Assembly (NCBI RefSeq): GCF_905475465.1
Contig: NC_062254.1
Span: 2,438,001 to 2,502,000 of the forward strand
Length of the DNA stretch: 64,000 nt
DNA from: Pieris napi
Lineage: Eukaryota > Arthropoda > Insecta > Lepidoptera > Pieridae
Direction: 5' to 3'
Under the pieces are notes generated by a model. The model was not told the origin of the DNA and ran no database searches. It saw only the letters and a program-made list of their open reading frames with translations. Below, in pieces: positions 41,410-52,220 of the stretch. Every line of letters begins with the position of its first letter. Positions within the stretch are counted from its first letter, which is position 1. The position numbers and the translations under genes were made by a program.

Positions 41410-42017
41410 TTCGCTGCACTGAGCTAACTGAGCAGATTTAGTGCGTTTGCAGGAAAAGCCCTTTGTGATTTCCGAATCATAAAACATTTGCTGAATAAAT
41501 CGATGAGATGATCCATGGCCCCAGATGGTATGTTATGTTCTGCCAACGCTGCATAAAATATAAGCTCTGCTTTTCTTACTTCTTCAGATATGGGTTCTTT
41601 CTTTTGAAGTAATTTATCATCGTTCTGAAAATAAACAGGATTTGATTAATTTGATGAATTTAAATCAATTATACATGTGTGTACAACTGTACATGTACTA
41701 TCCAAGATTCATCGGACATCCTGTAGAAGTAGGACAATTAATTCATGTTTCATAAAAAAATAAGGGACACAATAATCTTATAAATATGTTAATGGGGGCA
41801 TAGCTTTCTTAGCTTGGATTGTCCACTATAATGTATAAGTTTCTATCGATGTTTTTCAGAATATGCATGACTTTTAATTGTAGCGATTCTGCTTAAAAAT
41901 GTTGCTCCACACGTTTTACACAATGCGTTCTCATTATTTTTATTTTTTGTCAACCATGACGAAAATTCAGAATTGTTTCCACTCAGATCTATATTTCTGA
42001 TCGTATTTGCGCTTCAT
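41410..42017 (-). pseudogene. hAT transposase N-terminal remnant (BED-like finger plus second exon)
   Basis: From the ATG at 42017 (MKRKYDQKYRSEWK), with a one-base frame change, the frame continues EFSSWLTKNKNNENALCKTC and SRIATIKSHA: a Cys-x2-Cys ... His pattern of a BED-type zinc finger. After a CAG acceptor at about 41637 a second segment reads RKAELIFYAALAEHNIPSGA and MDHLIDLF, then in a shifted frame DSEITKGLSCKRTKS, a block I know from hAT-like proteins. The RNase H-like core and dimerisation region are missing. The frame shifts and deletion mean no functional transposase. It is oriented like hsp70. Confidence 0.6.
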
Positions 42018-42257
42018 TATCTTCACTACACATGCACACAGAGATAAATAAATAAAGAACTAAAACATCCGTGGTCCCAAAAGGGACCACATGTATAAAA
42101 ATACAGCATGTAACGTAGATAGTAATACGTAGCTAAAGCACGATTCGCGAATTTGTTAGCATTAACCGTTCGAAAGAGACAAAATGATACATTTGCGGTA
42201 AACATCAGACAAAGACAACCACATGTGAACGAAATACGAACGAATGGAAGTGTTTCC

Positions 42258-42296
42258 CGCCCAGCCCAAAAATATATTATATTTTTGGGCTGGGCG
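42258..42296. repeat. Perfect 19-bp palindrome inside the hAT element
   Basis: CGCCCAGCCCAAAAATATA, one base, and its exact reverse complement. It would form a strong hairpin in RNA or single-stranded DNA. Confidence 0.8.
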
Positions 42297-42475
42297 ACCA
42301 TTTTTATATTATCAAAATGTGTTTTAAAATGTTGAAAGTTTCAATGTACCAAAAAATACCAGAATATAAAAGGATACCAAAAAAATACTAAATTAGTTAC
42401 ACGGAGCCCAAATTATACCAATTTGGTACTGAATATACTAAAAACGGTCACACTGATTGCCGCGCTTTCGCGCTG

Positions 42476-42525
42476 TTTATATACCTCGGGCTCATTGGCG
42501 AATGGCATTCGAGAATTTTCTAGAA
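42476..42525 (-). promoter_or_regulatory. hsp70 copy 1 TATA box and proximal heat shock element
   Basis: TATA: GTATATAAA on the minus strand at 42484-42476. HSE at 42508-42525 on the plus strand: TTCgaGAAttTTCtaGAA, four perfect alternating units, better than the same site in copy 2. HSEs bind trimers of heat shock factor. Confidence 0.8.
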
Positions 42526-42562
42526 GCCTCGCGAGCCTTCCAATAAGAAACAGCTTGATGGA

Positions 42563-42575
42563 GAAGGTTCTAGAT
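42563..42575. promoter_or_regulatory. hsp70 copy 1 distal heat shock element
   Basis: GAAggTTCtaGAt: two perfect units and a third with one mismatch. Copy 2 has a perfect third unit at the same place. Confidence 0.65.
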
Positions 42576-44832
42576 AAATATATTTCCCGTCCAATCAGAT
42601 TTAAGAGTTGTGTGATAAGAACAGCAGTATAGAATTGTGTAATGTGTACGATAAGGACAGAACATAGCATTCTTTTTCCCAATTATTTTAGGGTTGCCAT
42701 TGGTCGTGACTTAACCTAATTTCTACGAAAAACATGAAACATATTTTTGAAATGTGCAATTTTTGTAAACCGAACATAAAAATCGATAAACAACAAAATT
42801 TAGTTTAAAAATTAATAATTTCTTAAGTATATTTGGTATTTTCAATACCCAATGGAATATAACTTTTATACACTAGTTGTACCCTAATTGGACGGATACG
42901 GATTGTATAGTGTAGACAATTTTTTTTTTTATTATTTTCCCATAAAGTATTTATAATAATTTGTAGGACTTTTAATTTTAACATCTTGCAACTCCGAATA
43001 CGGTTTCACACTGCTGCAAACCTTTACTCACACTAAAATGATCTTTGTGTGAATAAATTAGGAAGTATGCACACTTTTGCTAAATGGATCAATAGATTTT
43101 TAGATATTCATGATATTCACAATTTAATATTCTTTTCGAGAAACAATATTTTATAAAACATATTATATTACTTTGACGGTTTTAATAGCAGAATAACATT
43201 TATTCATTTATGAATTTCATCCGGATTTATAATATATAGTGATTAGTATAAAATTAAATAATATGTTTTTTTAGTTTCACAAAGGCACCTATATTTTTAA
43301 CTATAGAATAATATTGACTTTAGCAATTTAATATTACGATTAAAATAAAATAAATAAAGAATACTTTAACATTTACATGTACCATTAATTGATGTAATAA
43401 TATTTTAAAACTATTAATAGCCAATATATATTGGGGATAAAAATAACGAAATATCAATTGGTTTGATATACTTACAATTTTACAAATTAAGTAATAAGTA
43501 ATTCATTATTTAATTTTTAATTATTTTTATTATTACTGTGTAGGTTAAGAAAATTGTAAATAATGTGTATTTGATTGTTATGTTTAGGTTTAAATAAACG
43601 ATTTCCTCCTTACAAGTTGAATTAGTGAACACGAAGAAGTCTAAATTTCATAATAATAATAATACTCCAGTAGCACTGCAACACTCTTGACCGCAAATTG
43701 CATCCATTTCTTTTAACGTTAAAAATCTTAATATTATTATATTATCATTAAATTGATTTTAATTAGAAAAATAATTGACAGTTACACAAAAAAATTTATA
43801 TCACGTAATATCAGCACTGATAGACGTTTATAGGAGTATTCTAGAACGGTCTGAGAATAGACCTTTGACTGTATATTACAATCATACATTTAAAAATGGA
43901 AACTGATGACATCTTTTACATTGTAAAAGGCAACATAATACATACTTTAGTTTGACAACTCAACAAGCACTGGGGAATCAACGATAAAAAAGTATGTAAT
44001 TATTTTAAAAGGAATAATTAATTTTATAGAGCCTTGTACGTGGTTTGTTTGTCTTCATGTGGAATATAATAAAGGTAAAAAAAATATTACTTTTAAGTTT
44101 ATCTAATTTTGTTACATTTAAAATATGTTTCATTATTATATTTAGTAAATAAAGGTTTTAGTATATGTAGGATGTTAATTTTTGTTTGCTACAAAATTTG
44201 GATAGATTAAGATATTTCTATCTGATAGAAACGGCTTTGAACTCCCTTTTACATCTACTTTTTACATTTTTAACTATTTTTTATTAATACCTGTTTTGTG
44301 ATATTGTTTATTAAGTAAATAACATGATTATTGGTGCTTATAATTGTATTATCATTAAAATATTTTAATACATAAATTATCAAGCTATTTCAATATACAT
44401 TAAAGTATTTTTGCTTCCTACTGCTAATAATAATTCCGTATGAACATTGTGCATTCACCCTAAATTAATACGCTAGTGTGCGTTGAAATACGAGCTCGAC
44501 ATTCGCACACGTGAAAACAGCTGATTTTTTATTTAATGTTGAATTTAAAAATAATAATTTTATATGCGACTTTTGAACAAATATACTCAAAACTGAGAGT
44601 TGAATAGTATTTAAATTCCTTGTTGTCTTTAGTTTGTCTTAACTAAAAAACTGAAGGAAAATGTGTACAAATAAACATGTATTTTTTATTCAGTAAATAA
44701 AAAATAACCGCGTCTACGGCTACGGCTCAGAGTTCAAGCTCTTTATTTTTGCATTAAACACAGCGGCTTGTTACTGATATCATTGCAATATGTTATAAAT
44801 ATTATGTTTACATAAATACGTATAAAAAAACT

Positions 44833-45680
44833 TGAGAGGTGTCAAGGAACACCTGGATGGAACGAAGTTCCTTTCGATTAATTTATATGTTAATTGGTAT
44901 CATAACAGTATGATAGATCACAATCTTATATTTCATCATCTATTAAAGTTTTAAGAGACCAGGAATCTAAAAGAGGAAGAAGTATGATATCGTTGTGCTA
45001 CGAAGCGATTACATAGTAAAATATCCTAAATATAAATTAAGTGGCACAATTAATAAGCATATTTCGTATTTCGTGGTTCAGAATTCAGATGTTTTAATTC
45101 AGTCTCATCTGGTTCATCTCCTTGTATAGGTAAGCTGTTCTCGTTGTGATATTAGTTCGAAATTCAAATAATATTCTAATTTTTGAATTCGCAGAATTTC
45201 ATGACATTTTCCTGAAACATATATTTTTTATTTTTTAAAGGTATTGTATTCGCAAGGAAACTAGGGACCACGCAATTATTATTGTACAGGGATTCTGGTG
45301 TACGTTTACTACGACTAATTTAGTTAAGTGATGCCAAAAATAATTTTCATTTATTATAGCTACGAAAAAAAAAGCCAACATTACGAGGTGTTCCCAGGCG
45401 GTTACCCATCTAAGTACTGACCTAGTCCGACGTTGCTTAACTACGGTGATCAGACGAGTACCGGTGTATTCAAAGTAGTATGGACGTTGGCGTTAGCTAA
45501 TTCGAAAATATAAAATAGAACAACTGTAGCAAAAAGTGTCGTTCCAACTTTTGGTCTTAATTTATTCCGTCTAGCCCCCTTTCGCAACGCGCGATATCTT
45601 GGTTCCAAAACTTCGTTCCAACAAGACAAATTTAGTTAAGTGATTCCAAAAATAATTTTTATTTCTTATCCCTATGAGGG
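44833..45680. repeat. 5S-bearing repeat unit, locus 2 (interrupted)
   Basis: Begins with GAGGTGTCAAGGAACACCTG and GTTAATTGGTATCATAACAG, matching 23863-23940, then about 370 bp of unrelated sequence, then the 5S copy and its far flank to about 45675. Much more diverged than locus 1. Confidence 0.6.
45374..45491 (-). pseudogene. 5S rRNA, full-length but mutated copy
   Basis: Aligns end to end with the copy at 23978-24095 but has at least seven substitutions, several in otherwise invariant positions (for example CTACGG for CTTCGG and ATCAGA for ATCGGA on the plus strand). Same T-run and same flanking repeat. It lies between the two hsp70 duplication units. Confidence 0.75.
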
Positions 45681-45964
45681 TTAAAGTTTTGAAATACATA
45701 ATATATGTACTATAAATTGCCGTAAGTTTAGCATGTCATGATATATTTTAATGTTTATCGTTTCATTGTGAAGGAAATCAAATTAAGTTTAAATGATGCT
45801 AGGCTACCCAAAGTGATGATTAAATTATTACTGAGGAAACCTAAAAAAAAAACAATTAGTTATTTGTTCTTTGTAGAATATCCGAATCCGATGTAGTTAT
45901 GAATTAGTTAATATTCGCCCCTAGTTAGTGATTTTTCACTCAGATCGAGTTTATTTTTATGATA

Positions 45965-46440
45965 AACTAACGACCCGCCACGGCTTCGCACATTTTAATT
46001 GGATAAGGATTAATGCTGTATTGGTTAAAATCGCTTCGAAAATTAGCTATTATTTGTCGTAAAAAGTAAATGACCAAAAAATCTTATTGTGGGATATCCA
46101 TAAGAGATAGACATATACCATCGTGGAGTTCTCTGTAGACCTTTTTAATGTGTACAATACTTAGTACATTATTTTGATAAATCTCGTAGGGTTCAGCCTG
46201 CGTTTGCAATGTAAGCGGAAAAATGTAATTATTTACGACATCACATTAGAAACCTCAAAAATAACAGTATTTCTCCAATATTTAATGGATGTTATTATGC
46301 ATATAAACCTTCCTCTTCAATCACTCTATCTATTAGAAAAAACCGCATCAAAGTCCGTTGCGTAGTTTTAAAGATTTAAGCATACATAGGGATATAGGGA
46401 TAGAAAAAGCGACTTTGTTTTATACTATGTAGTGATAACT
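45965..46440 (+). repeat. Degenerate interspersed repeat
   Basis: Contains ACCGCATCAAAGTCCGTTGC and TTTTAAAGATTTAAGCATAC then AAGCGACTTTGTTTTATAC, typical of an abundant lepidopteran repeat. Class not assigned. Confidence 0.5.
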
Positions 46441-47095
46441 TGAGTTGGGTAATTTACGACTAACTTTTAGATATACAAAATATACTTAATTAAAAAAAAC
46501 TTAAGAGTTAAAAGGCATTTTGTTTTATAATAGTATAAAATCAAACTACTTTTAGATGAAAAAATCTTCTTCTATGGATTAAAAATGTTAATATAAAAAT
46601 AATTAAATATTTTATTTTTATAAGCTTTATAAGTTTTTAATAAATAAAAAATAGTGAACATGATTTAGTTGTTTCTCTTATTTTCTATTAGGACCTAAGA
46701 ATAGATTTATTTAATTTTCACTTTGTGTAAATCGGAAACTAGGATACCTACAAAATTGACGGTTAGACAGTTAAATAAAGAAGAAAAATATAGTTTTAAT
46801 GGCATAGATAACTAGTTTTGGCAATTTTTTGACTTAATTAGTTTTCGCTCTACGGGGACGATATACTTACTAATTGGTTTCAGACATTTAGAGATTTATT
46901 GGGAAGCAAATAAAGCTAGAAATAATATGGAAAAAATAAAACACAAAATGAATATTTTACTTAATTTATTCTAAGATTAAGCAGTACATGATCATGGAAT
47001 GCTAATAATAAATATTTAAGAACTAATCAGTCAGAAACTTAACAATAATATTTACAAAGTTGTACTAAATTTAATAATTGAGATTTTATGTCATT

Positions 47096-49063
47096 TTAAT
47101 CAACTTCCTCTACTGTGGGACCTTGGTTGCTGTATTGTTGGTAGCCTTGTCCTGGTTGAAAACCTGGTCCTTGCTGGAATCCTTGCCCTTGTTGGAATCC
47201 TTGTCCGGGCTGAAAGCCACCTGGGTTACTGGAACCGGCTCCGTGCATCTTGCTAATTATTGGAGAGCAAGTCCTTTGTAATTCCTTAAGCTGGTGTTCA
47301 TATTCTTCTTTTTCCGCTAAGGTATTGTTTTCGAACCATTTGAGAGCTTCATCACACGCATTTCGAGCACCGTTCTTTTCTTCTTGACTGAGTTTTTCAC
47401 CAGCATCGTCCAAAGCCTGTTTCACGCTAAAGATGTAGGATTCTAGTTGATTGCGAGATGCTACTCTTTCTCTTTGGCGGTTGTCTTCTTCTTTGTACCT
47501 TTCGGCTTCAGCCAACATACGATCGATCTCAGCTTGCGAAAGACGGCCCTTATCATTCTTGATCACGATGTTCTTGCTTAGGCCAGTACTGTTTTCTTTT
47601 GCGGATACGTTTAAGATTCCATTGGCATCTAAATCGAAGGTGACGTCTATCTTAGGTACTCCTCGCGGAGCTGGTGGTATTCCAGTAAGATCAAATCGCC
47701 CGAGCAGGTTGTTGTCTTTAGTCATAGCTCGTTCACCCTCATACACCTGGATGGTAACGGCCGGTTGGTTGTCCGAGTATGTGGTGAAGGTTTGTGACTG
47801 TCTGCATGGAATCTTCGCATTCCGCTCAATGATCTTCGTCATTACTCCTCCTGCAGTCTCAATACCCAATGACAATGGAGCAACGTCCACTAGCAGTACA
47901 TCCTGGATTTTACTGTGCTGTTCCCCACTTAAGATAGCTGCTTGAACCGCAGCGCCGTAGGCAACTGCTTCATCGGGGTTGATGGAGAGGTTTAATTTCT
48001 TACCGCAGAAGAAGTTTTGCAGCATGCTCTGAATTTTTGGAATACGAGTAGAACCGCCAACCAACACTACATCGTGAATAGAGCTCTTGTCAAGTTTAGC
48101 ATCCTTAAGGGCCTTCTCGACTGGTTCCAGAGTACCGCGGAACAAATCCGAGTTTAATTCCTCAAACCGTGCCCGAGAAACCCTGGTGTAGAAGTCCATT
48201 CCTTCGTAGAGAGCGTCTATTTCAATGGTGGCTTCCGTGCTCGATGATAAGGTCCGTTTAGCTCTTTCAGCAGCGGTTCGTAGTCGACGCAGAGCGCGAG
48301 CGTTATTCCTTATGTCCTTCTTGTACTTTCGGAAGAATTCATCAGCCAGGTGGTTGACTAGTCTGTTGTCAAAGTCCTCACCACCGAGATGCGTATCGCC
48401 GGCAGTAGCTTTAACTTCAAACAATGATCCCTCGTCGATAGTTAGGATGGATACATCAAAGGTACCGCCTCCGAGATCAAAAATCAAGACGTTACGTTCT
48501 CCTTTCAGACTTTTGTCCAGGCCATAAGCCAAAGCGGCAGCGGTGGGTTCATTTATTATCCTTAAGACGTTGATACCGGCGATCGCACCCGCATCCTTGG
48601 TTGCCTGGCGTTGGGAGTCGTTGAAGTAAGCTGGTACCGTTATAACAGCGTCTTTGACCGAGCCACCCAAATACGCCTCAGCAGTTTCCTTCATCTTCGT
48701 GAGCACCATGCTGCTGATTTCTTCCGGAGAAAATCGTTTTGTTTCGCCCTTGAATTCCACCTGAATTTTACATTTACCGTAGTCGTTGATGACTTTGAAA
48801 GGCCAGTGTTTCATATCTTGCTGAATCTTGGGGTCGTCGAATTTTCTGCCGATCAGTCGCTTTGCGTCGAACACTGTGTTATTCGGGTTCAAAGCGACCT
48901 GGTTCTTAGCGGCATCTCCAATAAGTCTCTCTGTGTCTGTGAATGCAACGTATGACGGTGTTGTTCGGTTGCCTTGGTCGTTTGCGATGATTTCCACGTT
49001 TCCATGTTGCCACACTCCCACACATGAGTATGTGGTTCCAAGATCAATTCCAATAGCTGGCAT
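47096..49063 (-). CDS. hsp70: Heat shock protein 70, inducible cytosolic, copy 2
   Basis: Intronless 655-codon chaperone with the same domains as copy 1: ATPase domain with IDLGTTYS and DLGGGTFDVSIL, substrate-binding domain, Gly/Gln-rich tail and terminal EEVD. About ten base differences separate the two coding regions, all silent except Gly134 (Ser in copy 1). The promoter is complete: TATA box, initiator and two groups of heat shock elements within about 130 bp of the start site. It is therefore the better candidate for the active heat-inducible gene. AATAAA lies at 46970-46965, about 125 bp after the stop. Confidence 0.98.
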   Translation of the reverse strand: MPAIGIDLGTTYSCVGVWQHGNVEIIANDQGNRTTPSYVAFTDTERLIGDAAKNQVALNPNNTVFDAKRLIGRKFDDPKIQQDMKHWPFKVINDYGKCKIQVEFKGETKRFSPEEISSMVLTKMKETAEAYLGGSVKDAVITVPAYFNDSQRQATKDAGAIAGINVLRIINEPTAAALAYGLDKSLKGERNVLIFDLGGGTFDVSILTIDEGSLFEVKATAGDTHLGGEDFDNRLVNHLADEFFRKYKKDIRNNARALRRLRTAAERAKRTLSSSTEATIEIDALYEGMDFYTRVSRARFEELNSDLFRGTLEPVEKALKDAKLDKSSIHDVVLVGGSTRIPKIQSMLQNFFCGKKLNLSINPDEAVAYGAAVQAAILSGEQHSKIQDVLLVDVAPLSLGIETAGGVMTKIIERNAKIPCRQSQTFTTYSDNQPAVTIQVYEGERAMTKDNNLLGRFDLTGIPPAPRGVPKIDVTFDLDANGILNVSAKENSTGLSKNIVIKNDKGRLSQAEIDRMLAEAERYKEEDNRQRERVASRNQLESYIFSVKQALDDAGEKLSQEEKNGARNACDEALKWFENNTLAEKEEYEHQLKELQRTCSPIISKMHGAGSSNPGGFQPGQGFQQGQGFQQGPGFQPGQGYQQYSNQGPTVEEVD

Positions 49064-49190
49064 TTTGATGATTTTTTAAATTACTTTATCACTCGTTCAA
49101 TAAATAGATCCACTTGTTTAGTATTCGCTTGTAAAACTTGGTATTGACACCGACTTCACTTTTACTGTTCGCTTGTTTGTCTTTTCAAAT

Positions 49191-49229
49191 ACTGATGTAT
49201 TGCCGCGCTTTCGCGCTGTTTATATACCT
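49191..49229 (-). promoter_or_regulatory. hsp70 copy 2 core promoter
   Basis: TATA sequence GTATATAAA (minus) at 49227-49219 and initiator TCAGT at 49195-49191, about 31 bp from the first T of TATA to the start base. Expected leader length about 130 nt. Confidence 0.8.
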
Positions 49230-49250
49230 CGGGCTCATTGGCGAATAGCA

Positions 49251-49318
49251 TTCGAGAATTTTCTGGATGCCTCGTGAGCCTTCCAATAAGAAACCGCTTG
49301 ATGGAGAAGCTTCTAGAA
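49251..49318. promoter_or_regulatory. hsp70 copy 2 heat shock elements
   Basis: Proximal site 49251-49267: TTCgaGAAttTTCtgGA(T), three perfect units. Distal site 49306-49318: GAAgcTTCtaGAA, three perfect units. Confidence 0.78.
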
Positions 49319-51220
49319 AAAATATATTTCCCGTCCAATCAGATTTAAGAGTTGTGTGATAAGAACAGCAGTATAGAATTGTTTAATGCGTAAGATAAGG
49401 ACAAAACATAGCATTCTTTTCCCAATTATTTTAGGGTTGCCATTGGTCGTGACTTAACCTAATTTCTACGAAATACATCAAACATATTTTTGAAATGTGC
49501 AATTATTGTAAACCATACATAAAAATCGATAAAAATTATTAATAATTTCTTCAGTATATTTGGTATTTTCTATACCCAATGAGAATATAACTATTATACA
49601 CTAGTTATACCCTAAACGCGTTAAAAATACTATATAAGGGATTGTATAGTGTAGACAATTTTTTTAATTATTTTCCCATAAAGTATTAATAATATTTTGT
49701 AGGACTTTTAATTTTAACATCTTGCAACTCCGAATACGTTTTCACACTGCTGCAAACCTTTACGTACACTAAAATGATCTTTGTGTGAATAAATTAAGAA
49801 GTATGCACACTTTTGCTAAAATGGATCAATAGATTTTTAGATGTTTATGATATTCACAATTTAATATTATTTTCGAGAAACTTAATATTTTATCCGGATT
49901 TACTTTGGATTTATAATATATAGTGATTAGCATAAAATTAAATAATATGTTTTTTAGTTTCACAAAGGCACCCATATTTTTTACTATAGAATATCGATTT
50001 TAGCAATTTAATATTACGATTAAAATAAAATAAATAATACTTTAACATTTAAATGTACCTTTAATAGATGTAATAATATTTTAAAACAAATATATAAATA
50101 ACAAAACGGGATAAAAATAACGAAATATCAATTGGTTTGATATACTCACAAGTAATTAAGTAATAAGCAATTAATTACTTAATTTTTAATTATTTTTATG
50201 ATTACCTACTATGTAGGTTAAGAAAATTGTAAATACTGTGTATTTGATTGTAACCTATGTTTAGGTTTTAATATACGATTTCCTCCTGTAAGGAGTTGAA
50301 TTAATGAACACGGAGAAGTCTAAATTTTTATATAATAATAGGTACTCCAGTAGCATTGCAACACTCTTGACCGCAAATTGCATCCACTTCTTTGAACTTT
50401 TAATTTGTAAGACAAGTAGGTATATTAATATGATCAGCTTTCTGTCATTTAATTAACATTTACACAAAAAAATATATCGCATAATATCAGCACTGATAGA
50501 CGTTTATAGGCGTATTCTAGAACGGTCTGAGAATAACAAGACCTTAATATAATACATATTTTAGTTTGACAACTCAACAAATACTGGGGAATCAATGATA
50601 AAACGTATGTAATTATTTTAAAAGAATAATTACATACTTAATTAACTTACTACTACTAACATATATATAGGCTAATTAAGTAATTAATGTTATAGAGCCT
50701 TGTACGCGGTTTGTTTGTCTTCATGGGGAATATAATAAAGGTAAAATAAAAATATTATTTTCAAGTTTATCTAATTTTGTTACATTTAAAATATGTGTAC
50801 TAATTATGTACCTATAGTAAAGGTTTTAATATATGTAGGATGTTAATTTTTGTCTGCTCCAAAATATACATTGATTAAGATATTTCTAAGTGAAAGAAAC
50901 GGCTTTGAAATTCCTTTTACATCTACTTTTTACTTTCCTAACTATTTTTATTAATACATGTTTTGTGATATTTTTTATTAAGTAAATAACGTGATTATTG
51001 TTGCTTATAATTGTATTATTTATCATTAAAATATTTTAATACATAAATCGTCAAGCTATTTCAAAATACATTAAATTATTTTTTGCTTCGTACTACTAAT
51101 AATAATAATTCCGTGTGACCATTGTGCATTCACCCTAAATTAATACGCTAGTGTGCGTTGAAATTCGAGCTCGACATTCACACACGTGAAAACAGCTGTG
51201 TACAAACAGTACAATATAGT

Positions 51221-51233
51221 TTCTAGAATGTTC
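51221..51233. promoter_or_regulatory. Heat shock element, distal
   Basis: TTCtaGAAtgTTC, three perfect alternating units, just beyond the end of the duplication unit, so it has no counterpart in unit 1. It lies 2 kb upstream of hsp70 copy 2 and 1 kb upstream of the candidate plus-strand promoter. A two-unit match GAAcgTTC is at 51355-51362. Confidence 0.6.
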
Positions 51234-52071
51234 CAAGGTCTTAACTATTGATCAAGGATTTTGTTGCGCAGCTGTATCTTTGTCCCCATCCCCAACCCCA
51301 TTCCAAACGCCCAATGCACCCTAGTTCCCTGGATTCTGCAGTGTCTAGAACCGAGAACGTTCTCTATTGATCTCGATTTACTGCACTGGAAAATAATTGC
51401 GCTTGTTTACTTCCTAGCTTAAGAGATAATTTAATAAATAAAATTCTATTCACCAATTGATGTACTTACACAGCACTTTTAATATTAACTTAAATGTTTA
51501 AGGAGTTATTTCGATTATAATTCATACATAAATAATGTCAAAAGGATAACTGTGATTTTAATGATACAACAAAATATTGAATGAATTTATTTCCTGCTTG
51601 TATTATGTATATATACATATATCTTTTGGTAAATTATCTTACTATTTTATAGTATTTTTTATGTTGCTGAGTGTTTTACGTAAGACAACATCAGTGATGT
51701 TTAAGTAAGACCATATTTATCTTATTTAAATGTAATGTTTTTTATCACTAATTTTTCAAATAGTTGTTCGTTGTGATATATGTACCTATATATAAATCGT
51801 AATGAAAATTCTCAGTTTAAGTTTAGGTTAAAAGTTATAAATATGATTTATTGATTCTTCTTTACCTAATCTCTCAATACCATTTTACATGTCATACAAA
51901 ATATCGCATAATGTTGTACATTTTAATTATAATAATTATTTTAATATATTGATGTTTGAAGATTTCTTGATTCACTCATTTAGCTCTTTGACTATAATCA
52001 GGTTTTGGAATATTACAGTGGTATCGCCTTCTCCCTTTAACACAGACACTGGTCTCATTCGCACAGACAAA

Positions 52072-52084
52072 GAATGTTCTAGAA
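52072..52084. promoter_or_regulatory. Heat shock element of the candidate plus-strand promoter
   Basis: GAAtgTTCtaGAA, three perfect units, 108 bp upstream of a TATA-like box. Spacing is compatible with an HSF-driven promoter. Confidence 0.65.
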
Positions 52085-52191
52085 CTATAATGCTGCTACA
52101 TTGAGAATAGTAATGTTACTATGTACGAGTGGTGGCTTACGTGTCGTCTCTACTAGCATCATTATACTGCGTCACCGGATCAAGTAGGGAG

Positions 52192-52220
52192 TATTTAAGC
52201 AGCTGCGCGGGGGAATTCAC
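52192..52220 (+). promoter_or_regulatory. Candidate plus-strand TATA box and start site
   Basis: TATTTAAG at 52192-52199 within a GC-richer stretch (GTAGGGAGTATTTAAGCAGC), with TTCACC about 27 bp further on as a possible initiator. No protein gene follows. Confidence 0.45.

Larger units (their letters stand above)
41168..42455 (-). mobile_element. hAT-type transposon remnant inserted in the hsp70 copy 1 core promoter
   Basis: 1288 bp with terminal inverted repeats CAGTGTGACCGTTTT and AAAACGGTCACACTG, flanked by the 8-bp duplication ATTGCCGC (41160-41167 and 42456-42463). An 8-bp duplication and ends starting CAGTG fit hAT elements. Copy 2 preserves the empty site (ATTGCCGC once at 49199-49206). 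Two coding remnants on the minus strand also resemble hAT proteins; the catalytic part is gone, so the element is nonautonomous. Confidence 0.88.
38850..44523. repeat. Segmental tandem duplication, unit 1
   Basis: Aligns with unit 2 (about 46889-51205) from the hsp70 3' flank to a point about 2 kb beyond the promoter. Similarity stops at CACACGTGAAAACAGCTG (44506-44523; copy 2 at 51182-51199). Removing the 1288-bp insertion leaves about 4.39 kb against 4.32 kb in unit 2. Flanks differ by many substitutions and indels, coding regions by about ten bases. Confidence 0.85.
44524..46888. other. Spacer between the two hsp70 units
   Basis: AT-rich DNA with the interrupted 5S-bearing unit (44833-45680) and a degenerate interspersed repeat at about 45965-46440, which ends with CGACTTTGTTTTATACTATG, a tail common in lepidopteran repeats. 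No gene recognised. Confidence 0.6.
46889..51205. repeat. Segmental tandem duplication, unit 2
   Basis: Same order as unit 1: 3' flank, hsp70, promoter, then AT-rich DNA with shared landmarks (for example ATGATCTTTGTGTGAATAAA and AATACGCTAGTGTGCGTTGA). No hAT insertion. Head-to-tail orientation relative to unit 1. Confidence 0.85.

Noticed and set aside
47096..49063. hsp70 copy 2 as an assembly duplicate of copy 1
   Set aside because: Flanks and promoter differ by many substitutions and indels, one copy has a transposon, and scattered silent differences exist.
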